A stretch of DNA of 64,000 nt from Rattus norvegicus (Eukaryota; Chordata; Mammalia; Rodentia; Muridae), in contig NW_026947372.1 of the NCBI RefSeq assembly GCF_036323735.1, forward strand, positions 623,372-687,371. Direction: 5' to 3'. The notes under the pieces are model-generated. The model had not been told where the DNA came from and did not search any database. It saw only the letters and a program-made list of their open reading frames with translations. Positions within the stretch are counted from its first letter, which is position 1. Each line of letters begins with the position of its first letter. Of the stretch, positions 12,011 through 24,615 are shown in pieces. A program made the position numbers and the translations under genes.

Positions 12011-13462
12011 GAATCATGGCAACACATCTAAAACCTTCAAGTCTGGCCATGGGAACACAGGAAGTAGATAGTGTAGTACAGATATCAAATGTGAATAGAG
12101 AAACGAATTGTATACTCCATGTGGTCCTTTGCTTTATTGATGTTGGTAATTTTTGAATAACATAAGGATTTGGGAATTTATAATTGAAGTAGGTACACCA
12201 TATTTACACTGTTATTCTCAGTCTATAGATGGGCCCACTTTGTTTCCAAAATCATAGCAGAGAATGGAATTTGAAAACAGAATTTTTGAGTACATATTCA
12301 GGAATATTTATAATGTCCCCTATGAAGGAATGTACAATAGGAAAGTGAAATACAATATTCATTCAACGAAAGTTGTGTAGGTAAAGTACTGGCCTTTATA
12401 AAATTAAGAAAACCTAGAAAATTGAACTGTATGTCACAGGAATTGACCTGGGAATAAAAATATTATCCAGAAGAATCTCCTCCACTCCAAGTTCCTAAAA
12501 AATTTCTATCCATGCCATGCCCCTGACTCATTTTCTCCATTCAGAAGTCACTAGCTTTAGAGAGATGGAGAGCGAAAGTTTCCACTGTGTCACAGGAGAC
12601 ATACCTAAATTGGCACCCTCAAAACTGGTTAATGTAAGGAAAGCTGTTTAGAGTCAGGCCATGGCAGTTCTCAGTGACAATATCATTAGGCTCTCCCTGA
12701 AAAATCTCTTGTATCCTTGAGAGCACTAGCTTCTTCTGTGATGTAATAAGTGTTGTCCTGACTGCAAATGCCTCTCAGATATTACTTCAGTACCTATAGG
12801 TTTTACTAATTGGCCTCAAATTCAGGGGAAACAGTCATTAGGGAGGGAGAACAAAGACGATGAAGAAATCAGAGATGGGGAGAACGAAGCTGGTCTTCTG
12901 TCTTGGTATAAAAGAAGGAAGAAATACATCATCCCTGAGAAATCTCACTGAAGCCTTGGTAGGAGTGGAATATGTAAGTTGAAGAGATAGAATTGATCTG
13001 ATCCTTCCACACATGGGATCAGGAGCTGGGAGCCTCTCAGAAGAATCTGGAATTCCCTGCTTCTAATGGTTCCTGGAAGTCAGAGAGTTTATATCATTAA
13101 TTTCTTTCCCCCAAAAGCCAGGTGTTTGGAAGGACACTGTTCTTTTCCTTAGAGCTCATGGATTTTTGTTCTTATTGCCCAGAAGAAAATGGTCCTAAGG
13201 AAGAAGTGAAAAATAAGTATACTCTCCTCAGCTCAGAGTAAACTCCTCAATTATTTGGATACTTATAGAGCAGTAAGTGTCTGATACTGGTATTTGGGAG
13301 AGAGAAGTGCTCCAAATTTGATCTTCATCATCTCAATCTTTCCACTAGTATTATTCTGACTATAAATCCCTGACAGGAACCCTTTGGATTACTGACTCAA
13401 TAGGTCTGATTAGCTGCTAATTATCTTTTGTTTTTTTTTTTCCTTTTTTTTTTAGCAAATTT

Positions 13463-13585
13463 TATACCTTTTTTTTTTTTTTTGGTTCTTTTTTTCGGAG
13501 CGGGGGACCGAACCCAGGGCCTTGCGCTTCCTAGGTAAGCGCTCTACCACTGAGCTAAATCCCCAGCCCCGTATATACCTTTTTT
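13463..13585 (-). mobile_element. ID SINE, full length, with target-site duplication
   Basis: On the minus strand the body (about 13496-13570) begins 'ggggctggggatttagctca', carries the tRNA-like 'tggtagagcgcttacctag' A-box region and 'gggttcggtcccc' B-box region, and ends in an A-rich 'aaaaaaagaacc' tail plus poly(A). It is flanked by direct copies of 'tatacctttttt' at 13463-13474 and 13574-13585. It is absent from the same place in the other array units, so it inserted after the array formed. ID elements derive from BC1/tRNA-Ala and are most abundant in rat. Confidence 0.95.
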
Positions 13586-14064
13586 AATTGGATATTTCTA
13601 TATTTACATTTCAAATGTTATTTCCTTTCCCAGTTTCCTGTCCTTAATATTCCTAGCTGGTCCCCTTATCCTTATCTATAACCTTTACTGTGCTCTGACA
13701 TTCCCTTTAACTAGGGAGAACCAAGGGCTTCTCCTTCCATTGATGATCAACATCGCCATACTATGCCACATATGCAATTGGAGCCACAGGTCTGTACATA
13801 AACAGTCATGGAATATTGGTTTAATACCAGAAAGCCCTGGTTAATTGAACTTGTTGTTCTTATGGGGGTTGAAAGCCCATTCAGCTCTTGTAATCCTTTC
13901 TCAACATCTACAAACAAGGGGTCTGTATTCAGTTCTCTGGTTTGCCACTAGCAATCTCTTCTGTATTTGACATGCTCTAACTGTGTCTCTCATGAAAGAT
14001 CTAAAACCATTTATTGGCAGAATGCAATTTTATCTTCATCAATCTTATCTAGTTTTTGTGCCTG

Positions 14065-14096
<32 letters not shown>

Positions 14097-14234
14097 ATGT
14101 ATATATATACACATATATATATATACATACATACATATATATATGAATACATACATATATATATAAGTGAATACATACACACACATATATACATATATAT
14201 ATACATATATACATATATACATATATATATATAC

Positions 14235-14286
<52 letters not shown>
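14065..14286. repeat. TA/TACA compound microsatellite, array unit 2
   Basis: About 220 bp of TA repeats with scattered ACAT, GTAT and ACAC interruptions lies at the same unit position as the tract at 11742. It generates long Tyr/Ile open frames on both strands that are not genes. Confidence 0.97.
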
Positions 14287-14289
<3 letters not shown>

Positions 14290-15439
14290 TTTGGTGGATC
14301 CTACAACTAGGAATTTTGGTTTAATATTTGGATGGATTCTGCATAACAAGGTGAAGACTCTAGGATCCACAAGTGACAATTGCAAATAGACTCCCTCCTG
14401 TTTTTTATAACCTATTGAATTTGAGGTTTCATTGGACCACAAGCCATTCCTATCACTGCCCATCACTCAGAAACTGATGTGTGGCCTGAAGAAAGAATCA
14501 TGGTAAAACATCCAAAACCCTCAAGCCTATCCCTGGGAACACAAGAAGGTAGATATTAGAGGACTGATATCTAATAGAACTTCAGAACCACATTCTATAC
14601 TCCATGTTGTCCTTTGCTTTACTGATGTCTTGTAATTAATGGATAAAATATGGATTTGGGAGTTGATCATTAGAAGTAGGTACACAATATTTCCACTCTT
14701 ATATTCACTCTATAGCTGAGCCACGTTTGATACCAAATTCATTGCAAAAAATGGAATTTGAAAAATGAAATTTTGAGTACACATGCAGGAACATATATAA
14801 TGTCCCCTGTAAATGAATTTACAATCAGAAAATATAAAACAATATTCACTCAATTAAAGTTCTGTAGGGAAAATACTGGCACCAGCAAAACAGGGAAAAC
14901 CTAGGGAATTGAAATTTATGTCACAGGATTTGACCAGAGAATAAAATTAATCTCCAGAAGAATATCTTTCCTTCTGTGTTCCTAGATCTTTTCTACCCAT
15001 GACAAGCCCCTGACTAACTTTCTTCATTCAGAGCATGTAATCACTAATAAAGCAGAGAGAAGGCTCTAGCTGTACAGAGATGTAGCATGTAAATGTTTCT
15101 ACTGTGTCACAGGAGACACTACTGGAAAGTGCACAACCAAATCTGGTCAATGCAAGGAAGCTCTTGAGCAGGTAGGCTATGGCAGTTCCATCATCATTAG
15201 GCCCTCCTTGAAAATTCTATTGTGTCCTGGAGAGCCGTAGCTTCTTCTGTGATATCACAAGTTTTGTTTTGACAGCAACTACCTCCTTCCATATGTCTAT
15301 GGTTTAGTAATTGGCATCTAATTCAGAGTAAAGAGCGATTTGGAAGAGAGAACAAATAGGAAGAAGGGATCAGAGATGGGGATGAGGAAGCTGGCCTCTT
15401 GTCTTGGTATAAAAGTAAAGAAGAAATAAGTGGTTTTTG

Positions 15440-18020
15440 GAAAACACCCTGAGCAGATGGCTTTAGTTCTTTTGTTCTTCTATGGGTTAACCGAGCTCTT
15501 GGAGAAGTTGGTGAACATCCTAAAGACCTTTTGGCAGATGGTAAAGTTTCTAGACACCCCTTTTTGTATTTCAATGATCCTAGGGATTGTATGACTAAAG
15601 GTAATTGTTTTCTAGGACGAGTGCTAGAGCAAGATAGATTTTTAGGTGCTTTAAAAGACATGGAATTTTTCTGATATACTTGGACGAATGGCACAAGGTC
15701 TAAATGATTTTTTTTTCGATGTGGACTTTCCCTCAGACCTTTGGTAATATAAAAAAAAAGGTTTTATATGTTTGAAGTCTAATTTGCACAATGACAAACC
15801 ACTTTGAGCATGGAGAACACTTTCTGGAGCCCTAGAGAGGGGTGAAGAAATTCTCTGAAACCCTAGGGTAGATGGTGAACATGCCTTTTTTGTAGAAGGA
15901 GGAGTTACTTGAGCATCTTGGGACAATATGGAATGTCCAGCAAGTCCTTTCAAGGAATGGCATCTTTGCACAATTCCTTCATATTTTTTGGAAATTCCAT
16001 GGCCCTTTGGACAGATGGAGAAGGTTAGGACTCACCTGAGGAGAAAATGTAGCTTTTGCTGTCTCTTTGGCTGCAGAAGATGGCACAAGATCCCTTTTGG
16101 CAGAAGGGGGATGTTTGAAACTATCTTCTTTAGAGGAAATTTCTCAAGACTACATCAGAAGGATCAAATCTTAACCTTTTTTTTTATAGAAACTGGATGC
16201 CTGTGGTCCACTTTGGTAGAGGGAGAATGTCGCCTCTTTATCCCCAGAGTGGACATGTTAAATAAATCTACTTAGGTATATGGGGATAGTTCTAAAACAT
16301 GCTGTTCAGATGCAGTAGATCCTAAGACATCCTTCTCAGATGAGGAAGGTCTTAATGTACCGTGTATACGTGTAGAATCCTTACTGTGATATCAGAATGG
16401 AGGGTATGTATTAGAGCTACCTCTGAAAATGTGACCTCTCCCTGAGCATCATAGACATATTCTAGATATTGTTTTGTAACTGTGGAAGTTCCAAGAGAAA
16501 TTTCTTCTGCTGGAGAAGTGGAAACCGACTTTCCTATAGAAGTGTCAGGTTCCCTAGCCTGCTTGAGAGGCAAAACAGGCTCTAAAGCCCCTTCAGAAGA
16601 TGAGGTAAAATCCAGAGCTTTTGAGGTATTTGGCAGATGTTCTGGGTCTGCTTGTGGGTATAAAGAAGGAATGGCAATCTTTTCTGAATATTTGGAAGAG
16701 TGTGTAGCATCTTCTGTAGTTGGGGAAGATGGCTGATTTTGAGGATATAAGGAAGTTCCTATAGCCTACTGTGGAATTTGTGGAGGTCGTATTCATTCTT
16801 TTACACTAATGGAATACAAGGAATCCCTTTCCTCAGTTGTCGAGGATGCTACAGACTCTGGTGTTCGCATTTCATGGTTCACATATGTTTGGGTCCATAA
16901 ACTTCTCTATAGATGGAATCTGTCCTAGAATATCTTTTGTATATGTGTCACATCCACAAGACATTTCTAAAGATGTGGCTATGGGTAGACCTCTTTTTGC
17001 AGAAGTTTCTTGTCCCACAGTCTCTTTTTGAGATAGAGTAATACTCAGAGAATACTGCTCAGTTTTGGGAAGTTCTAGCATCTCTGATGTATATGTGGAA
17101 AATTTTGGAGCCTCTGCTTTCAGTACAGAACGACTTAGAGTCCCCTGAGGAGGTAGGGGATATTTTATCTTCTCTGCACATTGTATAAATATGGAGTCTG
17201 CATGGCTCATTGACAGTGTGTTTTGATAAACTTGGCTTTTTCGGGCCTAATGGGATGTCAGGAGGGTCCCTTCAGTGGTAGAGGATATTTGAATAATTCT
17301 CTATTATATAGGGACATTTGAAGTACTGGGGGATATGGTGAGGCTGCTAGAACATATTTTTTATGTGCAGAAGGCACAGGAGTTCCATCGGTGGATTCAG
17401 AAATTTCTACCACATCTTGCGTGGTTGTGGAACTCTCAAGAGCCCATTCTGAAACTGTCAATGGTCCTTGATCTAATGGTGTACATGCAGAAAATTTTGT
17501 CTCTTCTTGGGCTGGTATGTGTGTTATGAGGTTCACTTGGGTATTTGTAACTGTATTTTGTACGCCTTGGATCATAAGTGATGATTTAAGCGCATTTTTA
17601 ATAGTGGAGGACTTTGAATGTCCTCTTGGCTTAACAGGGTAGTTCTGCAATCCGCTTTGTCAGCAGAATCAGGTTTCAAACTCATTTTACCCGAAGCAGA
17701 TTTCATAAGCACGTTGGTGGAGATAGGGCACATCTTTGACTGTCTTTGTGAATGGACAGAGCTCTCTGCCCTGCTTTGGCAGCTGGCAAAGGTATTAAAG
17801 TCTCTTCTGGAGAAGGGGCAGGACTTATTCCACTTGTGGAATATGAGAAATCACTGAGATTACCTTTAAGAGAAGAAGATTTCCAGCCCTTTTTTTTTTT
17901 CTGATTGGGCCTGTTGTACCTCCCCTTAACCAGAGGCGTCTTCTCCAACAAAATTTGGAGGAGAACTGGAAAGACTGAGGACCTGTAAGATAGGGAGTGA
18001 ACATTTGAAATCCTTTGGAA
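15440..18020 (-). pseudogene. Degraded repetitive protein-like sequence, unidentified
   Basis: On the minus strand, open stretches cover nearly the whole interval but jump between frames: about 17703-17951, 17258-17650, 16872-17210, 16352-16573, 15651-15971 and 15323-15694. The translations are Ser/Thr/Pro/Glu-rich and show loosely repeated motifs, for example 'TYTKDILGQIPS' against 'TYTSEMLELPKT', and 'LPSAKRSL'-like segments. The plus strand shows the matching degenerate repeats ('ttttggcagatgg' and variants). This pattern fits a decayed exon or retrocopy of a low-complexity, internally repetitive protein. I do not recognise the family. It lies between the truncated third unit of array 1 and the 5' end of a sense L1. 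An expanded non-coding repeat with chance open frames is the alternative. Confidence 0.4.
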
Positions 18021-19040
18021 AGTCTGTGGGACAAGAGCTGAACACCCAGAAGAGTGTGCAATACTGAGACCTCAGCAAGGAGACCCTGCTACTTCTTCCC
18101 ACATGTGCTCAGATCCCTAGCCCAAGAGGAAACTGCATAGTGCCACTGGACACATGAATATAGGAGCAGTCAATCTGCAGGAGCCCTGCAGTCCAAACTG
18201 CAGCTGAATCTGAACTTGTCCAAACAGTATTCTACACCCAAATGTCATGAGGGGTGGGGAAGTATTACACTGTCAGAGGGGCAGAAACCCATGAGAACTC
18301 TGCTCAAATTCCTGACTCAAGAAAAAAACACCTAGCTCCATCTGGGCCTCCTGTGCATAGGAACCTAGGAGTAGTAGGGTCAAGACACTTCTGGTTGCAG
18401 CCCTTATGGAAAGCTGAAAGTCAGCCCAACAAGTGAGTTCAGGCCTGAGAGAAGAGGTGATTCCAACTTTTCTGCTTGAAGCGAGCTCACTGGTTGACTC
18501 AGGACATGCAAAGGCAGAACTCCTCTGGGATCAGGCATTTCCAGTTTCTAGCTGGCTCCTGAACCTTGCTGATTCCAGCACAAAGCTCCCTTCTCCTAGA
18601 AACTGTGGGAGAGAGAGCTGATCACCCAGGAGTGTGGGCAATACTGAGCATACAATGCACACAGACTACCACTTCTGCCCACAATTGCCCACATCTCTGG
18701 CCCAAGACAAAATTGCATAGTGACTCTTTAATAGAGGAGGAGTAAATCTACTGGAGCACCATGTTCCAGACTGTGCCTGGATCGGAACTGATCTTGTCAA
18801 ACAGCTCCCTGTACCCAAATCATGATGGTGGGGTAACTAGAGCCTCAGAGAAGCAGACACTCCTGGGAAATCAGAGGAGACTACTCTCTGCCCAGATTCC
18901 TGACTCAAGAGGAAAACACCTTGTACCATCTGTGCCCCCTTCCCCCCACAGAGGGACCTAGGAGAAGTATGGGAAGTTCCTTCTGGTTCCCGCCCACAGG
19001 GACAGCTGAAAGTAAGTGGACAGGAGCAACTACGTGCCTG
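18021..19040 (+). promoter_or_regulatory. Tandem L1 5' UTR monomers
   Basis: The segment starting 'ctgtgggacaagagctga' near 18025 is repeated as 'ctgtgggagagagagctga' near 18603, followed in both by 'gtgcaatactgag' or 'gggcaatactgag', a 'ttgcatag'-type block, and 'attcctgactcaaga'. Rodent L1 promoters are built from such monomers. The second copy is incomplete and runs into the region before ORF1. Confidence 0.75.
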
Positions 19041-19324
19041 AGAGCAGAATACTCTGTTCCCTTAACTGGGTAAAAGAAAACAGGAAAACAGGTCTACAGC
19101 ATCCCTGACACACGAGCCTACAGGACGGTCAAGCCACTGTCAGAAAGAGCAAGACAAGCTAATTCCAGAGACCACCTGATGGCCACAGGAAAGCACAGGA
19201 ACACAAACAACAGAAACCAAGACTACTTGGGCTCAACAGAAACCAATTCTCCCATCAAAACAAACACTGGATATCTAAACACACCAGAAAAGGAAGATCT
19301 AAATTTAATTTCACATTTATCATG

Positions 19325-20260
19325 ACGATGGAGGATGTTAAGAATAATAACTCCCTTAAGAAAATGCAGGACAATAGAAAAAACTGAAGTAAACAAATAT
19401 AATGCAAGAAAGAGGGAACACAAAACTACCTTAAAGAACTACTTGAAAAACAACATAACAGGAGAAGGAAATAAACAAAACCACCCAGGAGTTAAAAATG
19501 GATATAGAAACAATAAAGTAAGCACAAGGAAGATAACCCTGGAAATGGAAAACCTAGGACAGAGACCAGGAGTCATAGAAGTGAGAATCACCAACAGGAT
19601 AAAAGACATAGAAGACATAATCTAAGGAGCAGAAGAATCACACAACTGTCAAACATAATGTAAAACAGAAAAGACCTAGCTCAAAACATAAAGGATATCC
19701 AGGACACAATGAGAAGATCAAACCTAGTCTTAACAGGTATAGAAGAAAGTGAAGACTGTCAACATCAAGGGACAGTAATATCTTCAACAAAATTATAGAG
19801 TAAAACTTCCCTAATCTAAAGAAAGAGATGCCCATAAACATACACAAAGCCTACAGAACTCCAAATAGATTGGACCGGAAAAGGATATCCTCCCATCACA
19901 TAATAGTCAAAACACCAAATGCACAAAACAAATAAAAATGTTAAAAACTGTAAGGAAAAAGGTCAAGTAATATATAAAGACAAAGCTATCATAATTAAAT
20001 CAGAATTCTTTCCAGATACTATGAAAGTCAGAAGATCATAGACAGATGTCATACAGACACTAAGAGAATAAAAACACCATCCCAGGGTACTGTATCCATC
20101 AAAACTCTCAATTAACAAAGACGGAGAATCCAAGATATCCCATGACAAAACGAAATTTACACAATACCTTTCTACATATCTAGTCTTACAAAGGACACTA
20201 ACTGACAAGACCGAACACAAGGATTCAAGTAAAACCATAGATAAAACAAGAAATTAATCT
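19325..20260 (+). pseudogene. L1 ORF1 remnant
   Basis: The remnant corresponds to the L1 RNA-binding ORF1 protein. A recognisable piece reads 'LEMENLGQRPGVIEVRITNR' at about 19540-19600, matching the coiled-coil to RRM junction of rodent ORF1 proteins. Downstream text around 19800-20000 and 20080-20180 matches the later part of the gene in other frames. It is broken by frameshifts and stops, so no functional product is expected. Confidence 0.8.
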
Positions 20261-20315
20261 TTTCACAACAACACATAGAGAAGAGAAGCACACAAACATA
20301 AACTAACCTCCAATT

Positions 20316-23300
20316 ATGAAAATAACAGAATGTGACCATCACTATTCCTTAATATCTCCAACATCAATAGACTCATTCCTCACTAAAAATACACAGATTG
20401 ACACACAATATGTAATGAGGACCCAGCATTTTGCACTACAGGAAACACACTTCAGAGACAAAGACAGACACTACCTCAGAGTAAAAGGCTGGAAAACAAT
20501 TTTCCAAGCAATGGTCTGAAGAATATATAAAATCGACTTTCAACCAAAAGTCATCAAAAAGCATAAGGAAGGACACTTCATATTCGTCAAGGGAAAAATC
20601 CACCAAGATGAACTCAAAATCATAAATGTCTATGCTCCAATTACAAGGGCTCCTACATACACATAAGAAACCTTACTAAAGATCAAAGCACATATTGCAC
20701 CGCAAAAAATAATAGTATAAGATTACAACACCCCATTCTCATCACTGGACAGATCACACAATCAGAAATTAAACAGAGATATAGACAGACTAGCAGAAGG
20801 TATAAACCAAATGGACTTAACAGATATTTACAGAACATTCTATCCTAAAACAGAAAGATAAACCTTCTTCTCACAGCCTCCTGGCACTTTCTCCAACATT
20901 AATCATATAATCAGTCAAAAAGCAGGCCTCAAAGCATACAGAAAGATAGAAATAATCCAACGCATCCTATCAGACCACCATGGGCTAAGGCTGTTCTTCA
21001 ATAAAAATTAGGAAAGAACGCCCACATATACATGGAAGTTGAACAATTTTTTTTTACTCAATGATAACTTGGTCAAGGAAGAAATAAAGGAAGAAATTAA
21101 AGACTTCTTAGAATTCACTGAAAATGAAGGTACAACACACCCAAACTCTTGGAACACAATGAAAGCTGTGCTAAGAGGAAAACTCATAGCTCTGAGTGCC
21201 TGCAGAAAGAAACAGGAGAGAGCATACATCAGCAGCTTGACAGCACACCTAAAAGCTCTAGAACAAAAAGAAGCAAATACATGCAGGAGTAGTAGAAGGC
21301 AGAAAATAATCAAATTCAGGGCTGTAATCAACCAAGTAGAAAAAAAGGGACCATACAAAGAATCAACAGAACCAATACCTGATTCTCTGAAAAAATCAAC
21401 AGGATATATTAACCCAAAGCTAGACTAAGCAGAGGATACAGAGAGTGTGTCCAAATTAACAAAATCAAATATTAAAAAGGGAGACAGAACAGCAGAATCA
21501 GAGGAAATTAAAAAAAAATTGCTGTACTACAAAAGCCTAGGTTCAAAAAACTTGAAAATCTGGAAAAAAAAAGACAATTTTCCAGACAAATACAAGATAC
21601 CAAACCTAAATCAGGAAAAGATAAACCATTTAAACAACCCATAACTCCCAAAGGAATACAAGCAATCATCAAAACTCTCCCACCCAAAAAGAGTCCAGGA
21701 TCAGATGGGTTTAGTGCAGAAATCCATCCAAAATTCATTGAAAAATTCATAACAATACTGTCCAAACTATTCCATAAAATTGAAACAGATGGAGTACTAC
21801 TAAATTGCTTTCATGAAGTCACAATTACTCTTATAACTAAAACAAAGAAAGACTCAACAAAGAAAGATAACTCAGACCAATTTCTCTTATCAATATCAAC
21901 ACAAAAATACTCAATGAAATTCTTGCAAACCTATTCATACAACACATTAAACAATCATCTACTATGTTTAAGTAGGATTCATCCCAGGCTTGCAGGGATA
22001 CTTTAATATACAGAAAACAAACAACATAATTCACTATATAAACTCCAAGATAAAAACCACATGATCCTTTCATTAGATGCTGAGAAAGATTTTGACAAAA
22101 TTCAACATCACTTCATGAAAAAAGTCCTGGAAAGCACAGGAATTTAAGGCCCACACCTAAACATATACAGCAAATCCGTAACTAACATTAAACTAAGTGG
22201 AGAGAAACTTAAAGCAATCACACTGAAATCAGGGACTGAACAAGGGTGCCCACTCTCTCACAACTTATTCAATATAGTTCTAGACATCTTAGCCAGAGCA
22301 AGCAGACACTGAAGGAGGTCAAAGGGATATAGATTGGAAAAGAAGAAGTTAAAATAGCACTGTTTGTAGTTGATATGATTGTATACTTAGTGACCTCAAA
22401 CATTCCACAAGAGAATTACTAAGCCTGATAAACATTTCAGCAAAGTGGCTGAGTATAAAAATAACTCTGCACAAAGCTAAACAAGCAGAGAAAGAAAGTA
22501 GGGATATGACACCGTTCACAATAGCCCCAAATAATATAAAATGTCTTGGGGTGACATTATCCAAGTAAGTAAAAAATATGAGCATATGAGCAGAACCTCA
22601 AGTCTCTGAAGAAAGTGAAGGAGATTTCAGAAGATGGAAAGCTCTCCCATGTTCATGGACTGGCAGGATTAATACAGTAAAAATGGCCATTATATTAAAC
22701 GCAACCTACATATTCATTCCAATCCCCATCAAAATTCCAATCCAATTCGTCAAAGATTTAGACAGAACATTCATTAATTCATCTGGAATAAAAAAAAACA
22801 CAGAATAGCTAAAACTGTCCTCAACAATAAAAGGACTTCCATGGGAATCACTATCCCTAAACTCAAGCAGTATTACAGGGCAACAGTGATAAAAAACAAA
22901 ACAAACAAAAAAAAAAAACTGTATGGAGTTGTGACACAGGCAGGCAAATAAACCAGTCGAATAGAATTGAAGACCCAGAAATGAACCCCTACAACCATGG
23001 TCACTTAATTTTTGAGAAAGAAGTCAAAACCATCCAATGGAAAAAAAGACAGCATTTTCAGCATGTGGTGCTGGTTCAACTGTGGGTCAGTATGTAAAAG
23101 ATTGCAGATCGATCCATTCTTACTGCCCTGTAGAAAGCATAAGTACAACTGGATCAAGGACCTCCACTTCAAACCAGATACACTCCAACAAATAGAAGAC
23201 AAAGTGTGGAAACATCTCAAACACATGGGCACTGGAGAAAATTTTCTGAACAAAACACCAAAGGCTCATGTTCTAAGATGAAGAATCAACAAATGTGATC

Positions 23301-23970
23301 TTAAAAAAACTGAAAAACTTCTGTAAGGTACAGGACACTGTTGTTAGAACAAAATGGAAACCAATAGATTGGAAAAAGATCTTTACCAATCCTACAACTG
23401 ATAGACAGCTTATATCCAAAATATACAAAGAACACATGAAGTGAGACTACAGGGAGACAAATAACCATTTGAAAAATGGGGTTCAAAGCAAAACAGAGAA
23501 TTCACAGCTGAAGAATATCAATTGGCAGAGAAATACCTAAAGAAATATTCAACAACTATAGTCATAAGGGAAATGCAAATCAAAACAACCCTGATATTCC
23601 ACCTCACACCAATGAGAATGCCTAAGATCAAAAACTCAGGTGAGAGCAAATGCTGGAGAGGATGTGGAGAAAGAGGAACACTCCTCCATTGTTGGTGGGA
23701 TTGCAGACTGATATAACCATTCTGGAAATCAGTGTAGAGGTTCCTCAGAAAATTGGACATTGAGTTATCTGAAGACACAGCTACACCTATCTTGGGCATA
23801 TACCCAAAATATGCCCCAATATATAACAAAGACATGAGCACCACTATGTTCATAGTAGCCTTATTTATAATAGCCAGAAGCTGAAAGAACCCAGATGATC
23901 TTCCACAGAGCAATGAATACAGGAAATATGGCACATCTAACCAATGGAGTGTCATTAAGAGATACATTGA
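20316..23970 (+). pseudogene. L1 ORF2 remnant (endonuclease-reverse transcriptase)
   Basis: Order of domains follows L1 ORF2: AP-type endonuclease (about 20316-21030), linker (about 21040-21640), RT (about 21650-22560) and C-terminal region to about 23970. RT motif A survives as 'LDAEKDFDKIQ' (about 22073-22105); motif C reads FVVD. An A-rich expansion (about 22892-22918) and numerous stops interrupt the frame. A translated end segment 'GIYPKYAPIYNKDMS' (about 23796-23840) identifies the C-terminal part. Confidence 0.85.
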
Positions 23971-24615
23971 AATGCTAGCACTCTATACAACAGGGTTTTA
24001 GAGTCCCTTAGTGAGAGAATGGTCTTTTACAGCAAGGTCTTCATTATCAGACTTTGATTTAACCCATCTACCAATGAAGTGAAATTATCCCAGACATAAA
24101 ATAGTGCCTCTCCAGAAACAGCTTTTATCCACTAATACGCATCTACTTCTATTTCATAATTGTCATGTTTATATGGGTTTAGGATACAATATGTTCTGAT
24201 TTATTAATGATATTTAAGTATTATTTGGGGTAATTTTGAAATTTTCAAAGGAACAAACCTATTTTATGATTGTATTCCATACTACTTGTAATTTGATCTT
24301 GAAGAATTTCATGAAAACTGAAGTATCGAAAATGTATATCTTCCCATTGAAAATTTGTAACATCAATCATGTGAAACTCCCGCTGAACCTCAGTGGATTG
24401 ATTTCTCTGAAAGCATTTATAGACTCTCCTACTGCATTATTGCAACTCTACAGAAGCTTCACTCCCATAGTGGCAGTTCCAGATCAGATGTAAACAAACA
24501 ATTTTCTTTGCCTTGGAAAAGATTTAAAATATTTTCATTAACTTTTTATATGAAACTAGTAAGGATTTTGAGAAAAGGGGGCAGACAGGCCCCAGAAAGT
24601 ATGTTTTTAAAATTC
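23971..24615. other. Unassigned AT-rich sequence
   Basis: This lies between the end of the sense L1 and an antisense Lx fragment. One 85-residue plus-strand frame (24236-24493) has no recognisable domain. I see nothing that supports a gene or a named repeat here. Confidence 0.4.

Larger units (their letters stand above)
10079..15431. repeat. Array 1 of a 2.3-2.5 kb tandem unit
   Basis: Three successive copies start at about 10083, 12351 and 14838 (the last is truncated at about 15431). Each unit starts near 'acaatattca', has about 1.1 kb of unassigned sequence with landmarks such as 'gaaaacctagaaaattgaac', 'ggtcaatgtaaggaaagc' and 'cctctcagatatttcttcag', then an antisense L1 3' end with a microsatellite. 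Spacings are 2268 and 2487 bp; the longer one carries an ID SINE and a longer TA tract. Short open frames differ between copies, which argues against coding. Confidence 0.9.
18021..23970 (+). mobile_element. L1 LINE, sense, nearly full length, inactive
   Basis: The element has two tandem 5' UTR monomers (about 18021-18605 and 18606-19040), a decayed ORF1 (about 19325-20260) and ORF2 (about 20316-23970). It stops inside the ORF2 C-terminal region without a recognisable 3' UTR or poly(A). The endonuclease-domain start contains 'LQETHFRDKDRHYLRVKGWK' (about 20440-20500). Many stops and frameshifts break both ORFs. In RT motif C the usual FADD reads FVVD (near 22361), so one catalytic aspartate is gone even without the frameshifts. 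Confidence 0.9.

Noticed and set aside
13983..14466. Open frames of 113-151 residues rich in Tyr and Ile on both strands
   Set aside because: They are translations of the TA/TACA tract at 14065-14286 and are not present in other array units.
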